Origin: Rhizophagus irregularis | Taxonomy: Eukaryota > Glomeromycota > Glomeromycetes > Glomerales > Glomeraceae | Assembly: GCF_026210795.1 (NCBI RefSeq) | Contig: NC_089429.1 | Coordinates: forward strand, 4,712,001 to 4,776,000 | Direction of reading: 5' to 3' | DNA: 64,000 bases | Part shown: one piece after another, positions 43,889 through 52,246 of the stretch | Layout: each line of letters opens with the position of its first letter | How positions within the stretch are numbered: the first letter of the stretch is position 1 | Made by a program: the position numbers and the translations under genes | Notes under the pieces: model-generated | Databases searched by the model: none | What the model saw: only the letters and a program-made list of their open reading frames with translations | What the model was told of the DNA's origin: nothing

Positions 43889-44055
43889 CAAACGTAATTA
43901 AACTTATTACTTTCAAATATATTATTTTTTTCAAACGTAATTAAACTTATTACTTTCAAATATTTTTTTTAAACGTAATTAAACTTATTACTTTCAAATT
44001 TTTTTCAAATGTAATTAAACTTATTTTTTTTCAAACGTAATTAAATTTATTAAAA
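43889..44055. repeat. Minisatellite, five units of 26-40 bp, next to a start codon
   Basis: CAAACGTAATTAAACTTATT then ACTTTCAAATA plus a T-run, five head-to-tail units shortening towards the gene. The last ends 8 bp before the ATG at 44064, so it forms the 5' leader of the repeated-exon gene. Confidence 0.85.
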
Positions 44056-44063
44056 AAAATACA

Positions 44064-44891
44064 ATGACCAGCAGACATCATAATAAGAAATCATTTTTAA
44101 GTCAAGCAAAATATGATATTCAAATGCGGGCAAGGGTTATCGAACATATAGAGAAGCCACTATGTATGGTAAGTACAAAGGGATGGTGCGCACTGCAGGG
44201 TTCACGATCGGGCTAGTTTCTTCCCAATTGCATCCAAGGTTACAGCCTGAACGGAGTCTTGCTTAGTTATTTTGTAGCTAATCTCTTTTTTAATTCTTTG
44301 AAATTTGTAGGACACGCTTAAGGAAATATTGGAGAAGATAACGAAGACACCATGTATGGTAAGTATGAAGGGATGGTGCGCACTGCAGGGTTTACGATCG
44401 GGCTAGTTTCTTCCCAATTGCATCCAAGGTTACAGCCTGAACGGAGTCTTACTTAGTTATTTTGTAGCTAATCTCTTTTTTAATTCTTTAAAATTTATAG
44501 GACACACTTAAGGAAAGATTGGAGACACTATGTATGGTAAGTATGAAGGGATGGTGCGCACTGCAGGGTTCACGATCGGGCTAGTTTCTTCCCAATTGCA
44601 TCCAAGGTTACAGCCTGAACGGAATCTTATTTAGTTATTTTTGTAGCTAATCTTTTTTAAATTCTTTAAAAATTTGTAGGACACGCTTAAGGAAAGATTG
44701 GAGAAGATAACGAAGACGCTGTGTATGCATGGTAAGTATGAAGGGATGGTGCGCACTGCAGGGTTCACGATCGGGCTAGTTTCTTCCCAATTGCATCCAA
44801 GGTTACAGCCTGAACGGAGTCTTACTTAGTTATTTTGTAACTAATCTCTTTTAATTCTTTAAAATTTGTAGGGAACGTTCAAGGAAAATAA
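44064..44891 (+). CDS. Small gene of repeated exons and near-identical introns (86 aa)
   Basis: Exons by GT..AG and phase: 44064-44168, 44311-44358, 44501-44536, 44680-44731, 44872-44891 (TAA). Exon 1 codes MTSRHHNKKSFLSQAKYDIQ, then MRARVIEHIEKPLCM. Exons 2-4 are variants of one unit: DTLKEILEKITKTPCM, DTLKERLETLCM and DTLKERLEKITKTLCM plus H. The four introns (142, 142, 143, 140 bp) are almost identical, start GTAAGTATGAAGGGATGG and contain CACGATCGGGCTAGTTTC. In exon 4 an extra CATG before the donor shifts the phase, so exon 5 ends quickly; without it the frame would run on. The product is a short helical, basic repeat protein of unknown function. The gene sits in place of the 5' part of a BTB gene. 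Confidence 0.55.
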
Positions 44892-45069
44892 GAAGAGAAG
44901 TATGTATGGTAAGAATGAAGGGATAATGCAAACGTGGCAAAAGAATTCTACAGGATTTAACATTTATTAATTAAATTATGGTATTTAAAATTTAAATATT
45001 ATAAATTATGTAATAATTTATGGATATTTTATATTGTTAACGTCACGAGCACGTAGACCAAATCTTTTT

Positions 45070-45481
45070 ATTGAAAAATTGTACGAGCATTGAATAATTA
45101 TTCACACCAAAGTGTTAGAACTGAAATAGCATTAGAGAATAAGGGTATTTTTGAATGTGGATATATCTTAATATACTTTAATAACGAAAATGAAATGATA
45201 AACGTGATTTACAAATCGGGAATGGAAGATGGCATGGGGAAGGGCACGAACTTATAGGGCGTCAAAATATTTTAATTATGAAAAACATGCAGCAAAACAA
45301 CCTATTGGATGGGTATTAAGTTCTATAGGACATTGTTAAAAGGAGTAATGAATTACTGTCCTTCATTTGGTGATGGTACAAAATATCCAGAAGCTTGGAA
45401 TAATTTACCATTTAAACTTTATCCAGTAGTATCATTATATCGATCTGGTTGTATTCGAATTCAAACTCATCAAAAAAAATT
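45070..45481 (+). pseudogene. 3' SPRY relic of a BTB-SPRY gene
   Basis: Homology resumes with the codons around KIVHAPN..HQSVRTEIALENKG and GIFE, is scrambled around 45160-45240, and continues with GVMNYCPSFGDG, TKYPEAWNNLPFKLYPVVSL to the final RIQTHQKK. It is the 3' end belonging to the upstream box and leader at 43198-43275. The segment between (about 43280-45070) is unrelated and carries the repeated-exon gene. Confidence 0.8.
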
Positions 45482-45939
45482 AACAAATTTTATGATTTTA
45501 TTATATATCTATATTTTTTTTTGAATAAACTATGAATTATCTATTTTATTTTCTCGTAACATCATTTATTATTACATGATATATAGAAAGAATTGTATCA
45601 AAATAATCGAATCTCATTCTCTATTAAATGATAAAAATAAAATAATTAATTTAATAAATGTATCTAAATCATGCATAATAAGCATCTTGCTTTCAGAAAG
45701 ATTGATATAATAATCTAAAAATTTAAATTTTAAGAAGTAAATTAGCAACTTTCTTGGAAAAGTAGACTGTCATTAAAGTATATTTTTGAGTTGCATTTCA
45801 TAAATTATGATGTTGGAGAGTAGATCTAATCTCACCCAGTTGAAAGTCAAATTATGAGACTAAATTCAATGATTTATTTGTTATTTCTTTCTTTCGTAGT
45901 GACCTAAATGTGTGATATACACTATATAGTAAATAAAAC

Positions 45940-46020
45940 AATACATTTTTTTTTACAATAAAAAAAACTTGTCATTAGAGCAATTAGCCATATAGAAAAT
46001 TTATAAAGAACAATGTTAGT
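45940..46020 (+). pseudogene. Short N-terminal BTB relic
   Basis: TTGTCATTAGAGCAATTAGC then CATATAGAAAATTTAT, preceded by GACCTAAATGTGTGATATAC as in the other downstream relics. Very short and worn. Confidence 0.45.
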
Positions 46021-46121
46021 AAAGTAATTAATTGAACGAAGTAAATTTACGAAAACCATAAATAATTTGTCGATGAACCCCTTCCCTTCTGTCATATAAT
46101 TGTATTTTTACGAAATAGTAT

Positions 46122-46501
46122 TATCGCAATTTTCGAATTACTGAGAACAGTTTAAAGAGGAAAATAAAATAAAAAAAAATGTTTTTTTTCAAAAACCCAC
46201 GAAAACAGTAAATTTTATTGCATTTTTAGATAGAGAAGGTGCGATTATAACCTGAAAATGTTAATTTTACTTAATTTTTCGGTATGTTTGCATATAAGCG
46301 ACTTTTGAGATTTTGTGTAACCTAAAAAGTTCTCTATAAGTAAACTTACCTAAGAGTTGGATTTTTCATCCTAAAATCAAGGGTTTCATGTTATAATCGC
46401 ACCTTCTCCTTCCAAAAATACAATAAAATTTACTAAAAAAATCATTTTTTTTATTTTATTTTCCTATTTAAACTGTTTTCAGTAATTCGAAAATTGCGAT
46501 A
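46122..46501. mobile_element. 380-bp foldback MITE with ~110-130-bp inverted arms
   Basis: The left arm 46122-46251 begins TATCGCAATTTTCGAATTAC and ends GGTGCGATTATAAC. The right arm 46390-46501 begins GTTATAATCGCACCTTCTCC and ends GTAATTCGAAAATTGCGATA. TA at both edges may be the target duplication. About 138 bp of unique centre (from CCTGAAAATG). No coding sequence. Confidence 0.85.
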
Positions 46502-47008
46502 AATCGATATTCAAAGCACGTTTACATATGTAGGTATAAACGCTCAATTTCCATAAATAGGAATTAATTCACATTCTTTCATTTGCGTTTAGCAATGAAT
46601 ACTTATCAAAATTCGTAGTGAATACAAAATAAAAAAACATCGATCAACATTTTTGCTGATTATATATATTATTGTCTTATAATGTATCCAAAATTATTTC
46701 TTAATTGATCAACTTTTAAGGGATAGTAAAGTTTGTATTTTTAAAAAGCGTATCTAATTTTTCTTTATTTTTAAATATTCTATATTTAGTAAAATGATGT
46801 ACAAAATAATTAATTTCTCTTTTTTGCTTTTTTTTTATGTAAACGTGAAGATGATCGTTTTTTTACTAAGTAGATTTTTATAAAAAATTTTTACATATAT
46901 ATAAAGACAGAAAGCAAAAAAAAAAAAATCCTACCACTTTACTTTAATGCCATTCTTCTCTTTTCCCAATTTCTAGCACAATTTTTCTTTTATACGAAAT
47001 TGTTGCCC

Positions 47009-47017
47009 TATATAAAA
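47009..47017 (+). promoter_or_regulatory. TATA box of the subtilisin gene
   Basis: TATATAAAA, 37 bp before the ATG at 47054; well-formed compared with the AT-rich background. Confidence 0.55.
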
Positions 47018-47053
47018 CCTATTACTCGAATATAATAATAGAAATAATAAAAC

Positions 47054-48346
47054 ATGGTTGCTTCAAGCTTCATTAAAATATTTTCTATCGTTGTGCTAGT
47101 TGCTCTCAAAGTCTCAGCTCAAAGAGAATGTCCTTCAATTCAAGTCGAAGATAATACCACCGAAAAAAAGAGGTTTATTGTTATTTTTGATAAAGAAGTT
47201 AAGAATGCTGCCGAAGATCATTATGAAATGATGAAAGAATGCTATAAAACACGTGTTCAAAGTATCATTAAAGCTGATGAAAGTAATGATAGTACTGTGT
47301 TTGATCAAAGTGCTATTAGGGATTTTTCTGTTGATGGATCTATACAAGGATATACCTCATATTTTACACCTGAATTTGCAAAAGCAGTTGGAAATATGAA
47401 AAATGTTAAACTTATTGAAGAGGAAAGAAAAGTTAAAGTAGATGTTCCTCAACGTTTTAGTAAACGTTATTTTATAAATAAACGTGCAGAAGACGATGAA
47501 GTAGGACCGAACCTTGATCGTATTGATCAAGCTAAACGTCCGCTGGACGGAAAATTTATTTACCCTGATTCAGCTGGAAAAGGTGTAAATATTTTCATCG
47601 TTGACAGTGGTATTTTACTTACACATGAACAATTTAATGGTCGTGCCAAATTTGGACGTTCTTTCTGTGGAAATTGCACAAGAAATGTTATATATCATCA
47701 TGGTACTTTTGTTGCTAGTGTTGCTGCTGGAAACAGTGTAGGAGTAGCAAGAAAAGCCAATATTATTGATGTTAGAGTTTTAGATGCTGAAGGTGAAGGT
47801 TCAACTGCCAATATGATTGAAGGTTTATGCTTTATAATTAAACAACACAAAAATGGTAAAAACAAGAATTCAGTTGTTAACATGTCTCTTGGAACAGATT
47901 CTGTATCACGAGCTTTAAATCATGTTGTCAAAGAAATTACTGATGCTGGTATTCACATGGCTGTTTCTGCTGGAAATGCATTTTCTGATGATGCATGTAA
48001 AATATCACCTGCATCTGCACCTTCAGCCATTACATCAGGTGCTACCGAAGGAACAAGTGATGCAGTCACAGATTTCTCAAACATTGGAAAATGTGTTGAC
48101 ATTTTTGCTCCAGGTCGTAATGTTTTAGGTGCTGGTATTGGCGATAATGATTCATATAGAGTATCTTCTGGTACCTCTTTTTCTTCTCCACTTGTTGCTG
48201 GTACATTAGCTCTTTTAATTTCCAAGAGTGGTAATAAACCACCAGCTGCATTAACAGAAGTTCTTATTAAATTATCAACGAAAGGAGTTATTACTGGTCT
48301 TAAAAAGGGTTCTCCAAACGCCCTTTTACGTATTCCAGCTCCATAA
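47054..48346 (+). CDS. Secreted subtilisin-like serine protease, proteinase K type (430 aa)
   Basis: Intronless. Signal peptide ~1-22 (FIKIFSIVVLVALKVSA). Inhibitor I9-type propeptide ~38-130 (RFIVIFDKEV, GYTSYFTPEFAKAV, NVKLIEEERKVKV). A dibasic KR at 143-144 is a likely Kex2 site, giving a mature enzyme from ~145. Peptidase S8: catalytic D184 in FIVDSGI, H216 in HHGTFVASVAAG, oxyanion N308 in SAGN, S375 in SGTSFSSPLVAG. The usual HGTHVAG is HGTFVAS and SGTSMA is SGTSFS, milder changes that leave the triad intact. It should act outside the cell on proteins. The start fits the signal peptide and a TATATAAAA 37 bp upstream. AATAAA occurs ~120 bp after the stop. It stands alone between BTB units and is not related to them. 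Confidence 0.95.
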   Translation: MVASSFIKIFSIVVLVALKVSAQRECPSIQVEDNTTEKKRFIVIFDKEVKNAAEDHYEMMKECYKTRVQSIIKADESNDSTVFDQSAIRDFSVDGSIQGYTSYFTPEFAKAVGNMKNVKLIEEERKVKVDVPQRFSKRYFINKRAEDDEVGPNLDRIDQAKRPLDGKFIYPDSAGKGVNIFIVDSGILLTHEQFNGRAKFGRSFCGNCTRNVIYHHGTFVASVAAGNSVGVARKANIIDVRVLDAEGEGSTANMIEGLCFIIKQHKNGKNKNSVVNMSLGTDSVSRALNHVVKEITDAGIHMAVSAGNAFSDDACKISPASAPSAITSGATEGTSDAVTDFSNIGKCVDIFAPGRNVLGAGIGDNDSYRVSSGTSFSSPLVAGTLALLISKSGNKPPAALTEVLIKLSTKGVITGLKKGSPNALLRIPAP

Positions 48347-48875
48347 ATAAATTATATAGATATTTAAATTAGAATTAATTATTTCTTAATTTCCTATGCA
48401 AAACGTGTCTTTTTCTTAATTGAAAATTAATATCCAGATACTACTCACGTAATGTAATGCAACTCAATAAAATTAATTGAAATTATTTTATGCAGTATGT
48501 TTTCTTTTTAATAATATTTTGATGCTCGTGTAATAATTTATTGATTTACTGTTTTCGACGACGAGAAGTCGATTCAATAGATTTGCATTTAATCACCCTT
48601 TGATTAAATTTACAAATAATAGATCATGACAAATTTTTATCGTTAAACTATATATTATAATGTAATATAATGTAATCAAAAATTTATAACACTTACATAT
48701 AAGTTCGTTAATGTCTCTTAAAAAATTACCCATATTAATATATAATCGTTTATTTTAAATTTTATAAAAAGAAATAAATCCTGCTTTTAATACAATAATA
48801 ACTAATTTTTTAATTATTATTTTCAAATGATTTATTACATTTATTACATTTGAATATGTTATCGTAAATCACTAT
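48347..48875. other. Non-coding spacer
   Basis: AT-rich 3' flank of the protease gene with AATAAA at 48467-48472; no gene seen. A GAGGCACAGCTAAG box (48877) starts the next BTB upstream region. Confidence 0.5.
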
Positions 48876-48915
48876 TGAGGCACAGCTAAGAACATTCCTT
48901 TTTAGTTTTTACAGA

Positions 48916-48942
48916 GTTTAGTACAACATAGTACAAAATATA
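48916..48942 (+). promoter_or_regulatory. BTB-family upstream box
   Basis: GTTTAGTACAACATAGTAC then AAAATATA, 141 bp before the ATG. The longer gap is filled by two copies of an A-run plus TCTTCTATCCCTAA. Confidence 0.7.
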
Positions 48943-49082
48943 TAAGTTTAGTATTTCAATCCAAAAATAGAAGATTCATTTAAATATTCTTCCGTTTCTA
49001 AAAAAAAAAAAAAAAAATCTTCTATCCCTAAGAAAAAAAATCTTCTATCCCTAAAAAAAAAATTTTTTTTAAAAAAAAAAAA

Positions 49083-50489
49083 ATGGCAAGAGGATATTCA
49101 TTAAGTCAAGATTTAAAATTGTTAGTAAATAATCCAAAGTATAGTGATATAGAAATATTATGTAAGGATGAAAAAAAATTATATGGTTGTAGAGCAATTT
49201 TAGCGGCAAGATCTGAAGTACTTGAAGGACTACTTTATAATGGGATGAAAGAGAGTTTTGAAGGAAAAATCTCTTTTCCTGCGATCGATTCTTCTGGAAT
49301 GAAAATTTTATTAGAATATATTTATGTTGGATCACTTAGAGAAGATTCTTTGACTAAAGAAAATATAGTTGAAGCTTATTATGCCGCAGATTATTTTCAA
49401 ATACAAAGTCTTCAAGAATTAATTATAAAAACCCTTAAAAATACGCTAGCAAGAAATTACGCAAAAAATTATTCGCCAGAATTATTATCTAAGGTTGCAG
49501 AAATCATGCCATTAACAGAAGATAATATTCTTCTTAATTTATTGGTTGAAGCAGTGGCAATTATGCCATTAAATAATATTGAATTTGATCGATTGTCTAT
49601 TGCAGGTCTTAAATATCTCTTGTCTATTACACATGAAAAAGAAAAGCTTTTCGCAACCTCGGAATATGAAGTTTTTCGGTATAGTGTAATTCTAGCAGCA
49701 AAACAAGTCTCTAATGATGCTTATAAAACATTTATAGAACGGCTACCAACTTTAGGACAAGTAGATAATCCAATCAAAGTAGAAAATAAATTTATTGCTG
49801 ATATACAAAAAATCGCCGAAGAATTGAAGACTTTGATTAAATTTATGGATTTCAGAAGGATTAAAGCGCAAATAATAGCTAATATTATTGAACCATTAGA
49901 AATTATTCCAGCCGAAATTATTCTCAGTGTTTATCGGAATATAGCTTTATTAAATAATTCACATTTAAGCAATACTCGTGGAATATCAATTAATGAATCA
50001 GATTATGTATGGGACAAATCAGCATCTGGATCAAAACTTATTATTGAGGATAATGGAATAATTGTACGATCTTTAATTAATAAAGGTCTACATCATAGTG
50101 TTAGAGGTAAAAAGGTATTAGAAAATAATGGTATTTTTGAATGGGATGTTATTATTGAGAAAGATTGTAAAGGTGTATGGGTTGGAGTATGTTCATCAGT
50201 AAACTTTGATTATGAAAATCCTGCAGGAAGGCAATTTACCGGATGGGTATTGGGTTCTAATGGTTATTGTCGCAATTCTGGAATTAGTAGCCTAGAAAAT
50301 TATTGTCCCCCGTTTCACGAAGATGGTGCAAGAATTACAGTTCATTTAGATATGGATAAAAGAACTTGTTCTTTTACGGTCAATGATACAAAATATCGGG
50401 AAGTATCAGAATGGAACAATTTACCATCAAAGCTTCATCCAGTAGTATCATTGGGTTATCGTAGTCGTTGCCGAATTCAGCCTCATTAA
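49083..50489 (+). CDS. BTB-BACK-SPRY protein (468 aa)
   Basis: Intronless; ATG after a long A-run. N-terminus MARGYSLSQDLKLLVNNPKY. BTB ~8-115 (LEGLLYNGMKESFEGKISFP, ILLEYIYVGS), BACK-like ~120-245, SPRY ~310-468. The SPRY contains GIFEWDVIIEKDCKGVWVGV, GWVLGSNGYCRNSGISSLEN, then YCPPFHEDGARITVHLDMDK. It ends early at RIQPH because the next CAA codon became TAA (50487-50489), losing the usual QKN tail; this should not matter for the domain. Role inferred as for its sisters. The 3' element ATAGAAGAATTGTATCGAAC is at ~50803. Confidence 0.92.
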   Translation: MARGYSLSQDLKLLVNNPKYSDIEILCKDEKKLYGCRAILAARSEVLEGLLYNGMKESFEGKISFPAIDSSGMKILLEYIYVGSLREDSLTKENIVEAYYAADYFQIQSLQELIIKTLKNTLARNYAKNYSPELLSKVAEIMPLTEDNILLNLLVEAVAIMPLNNIEFDRLSIAGLKYLLSITHEKEKLFATSEYEVFRYSVILAAKQVSNDAYKTFIERLPTLGQVDNPIKVENKFIADIQKIAEELKTLIKFMDFRRIKAQIIANIIEPLEIIPAEIILSVYRNIALLNNSHLSNTRGISINESDYVWDKSASGSKLIIEDNGIIVRSLINKGLHHSVRGKKVLENNGIFEWDVIIEKDCKGVWVGVCSSVNFDYENPAGRQFTGWVLGSNGYCRNSGISSLENYCPPFHEDGARITVHLDMDKRTCSFTVNDTKYREVSEWNNLPSKLHPVVSLGYRSRCRIQPH

Positions 50490-51435
50490 AAAAATTAGAA
50501 TGTTTAGCATAAATTTTATAGCACATGTGAGTGACAGAAGCTGGACATGAATTAACTATACAAGTTACAATTTTTGTAAGTTTTTGTTTAATATAATATT
50601 TATTTAGGACATGTTTTGAAAGTTGGTAAGTTTAACTCCATAGGATTTAGTTTCAATTTTGTAAATTTTGTGATTATTTAACATGTCCAACTTCACCTAC
50701 TACCATGGATGTTTGACTTTATTTATATGTAAATTTAATTTTAATAATTAAAATATTTCTATATTCTCGTAAATCAAATTTATATTATTAATACTACGTG
50801 ACATAGAAGAATTGTATCGAACTACATTTTCTATTAAGTAACCCCAGTTTTTGTTAAAGATAAAAGAAACTGTTTAATAAATATGATAAATGTATCGAAA
50901 TATATAGACTTAATTATCTGATAAATCATGCATAACAAATAATTTTATTTTAAAAAAGAAAAAATCGACATCAGATGGTGACAAGAATCTAATTACAGCT
51001 TACAATTGTTATAATCAAGGTCTAAATTATGCTGTATATGTGATATAGAAAATTAATAGAGAGCGGATCTTATCCAGTCGAAAAAGTTAAATTATGAGGT
51101 GAATTCAAATTTATACTTACCGTCAGAATTAATTACGGTATATGAAGCTTATACCGTGATATATTAAATCGCCGTAATAGCGTAATTATTTAATGCCATA
51201 TATACAATAATTACACAAAGAAAGTAATATTTTTTTTGATTATGCCATAGATAATTTGTAATATAATGCTGATCTTGATGATTTGTTAAATGTTTAAATG
51301 GTAAAATTCATATTTCGTAATGCCGTAATTTCAATTCGGCAATTCCGACGGCATCTATAGTTGAATTTTAATGACCTATTCTCCAGCAAATAATTGTGAA
51401 GATATAAATGTGTGATATACACTATAATAAACAAT
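50490..51435. other. Non-coding spacer of the BTB unit
   Basis: No gene; contains the downstream element (~50803) and flank sequence shared with other units. Confidence 0.5.
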
Positions 51436-51449
51436 TTAAAAAGATTCTG

Positions 51450-51640
51450 AATAAAGATGTCCATTAGAACAAGATTTTAAATTACTAATAAACATAGCGA
51501 TGTAGAATTTTATGTGAATACGAAAGTAAATTTGAGTCATAGAATAATATTAGCAAAAGTATTTAGTTGACTAGTACTCTGTAATTAAATGAAAGAAAGT
51601 TATTAAATCAAAATCAAATGGATAGTTACAAACGCGCTAG
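51450..51640 (+). pseudogene. N-terminal BTB relic downstream of gene
   Basis: ATGTCCATTAGAACAAGATT then TTAAATTACTAATAAACATA keeps the start of the BTB gene with deletions; later AATATTAGCAAAAGTATTTA and ATGAAAGAAAGTTATTAAAT are readable. It is preceded by TATAAATGTGTGATATACAC as in the other relics. Confidence 0.65.
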
Positions 51641-52097
51641 AAAGAATTACACAAATATTACCTTATCAGAATTATATTATGCTCATAATTCAGTATGGTA
51701 TGAACAGAAATTTTTAGTTATGATAATTTGATATTGAAATCTTTATTTCAACTCCGTGATATAAATTTCTTAAAAAAGGATGATAATTCTTTATTCGCTA
51801 AAGCATGAAATTTAATATTTTACTATTATAACTTATTTACATAAAAAAAGTTCATTCCCCGTAACTTTTATATGTATTTAGTATTTAAAGGCTTATATTT
51901 TTTTAATTATAATAGAAAAATGAATTGTAATTTCACACTTTTAATGGATATAAAAGTGATTTTTCTTTGGGTTTACAGTAGTTCCATGATTAAACTTATT
52001 GGAGCCTTATTTAAATTGTTAAATAAACTAACGCAAAAAAATTTTGTTCGTTCGTTGTTGTTTTAGCTATGAAATTTATCTTGAAGTTTATCATTGT

Positions 52098-52187
52098 AAA
52101 GGCGCAGCTTAAAATTTCAATGATGTAATGATGTACAGAAATATATTTTTTAAGTTTAGTGATTTAGTGCAACATAGTACAGATATA
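52098..52187 (+). promoter_or_regulatory. BTB-family upstream boxes (GGCGCAG and GTGCAACATAGTAC)
   Basis: AAAGGCGCAGCTTAAAATTT at 52098 and GATTTAGTGCAACATAGTAC then AGATATA at 52161-52187, 60 bp before the ATG. Confidence 0.7.
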
Positions 52188-52246
52188 AATATTTGGAAAA
52201 ACAGAATACTCTTTTTTTTTGAAATTTTTTTTTTTTTTCTAAAAAA

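Noticed and set aside
43889-44055. CRISPR-like array
   Set aside because: Contiguous repeats without unique spacers in a eukaryotic genome; it is a minisatellite.
47135-48251. Several frames inside the subtilisin gene on both strands
   Set aside because: Shadows of the protease coding sequence.
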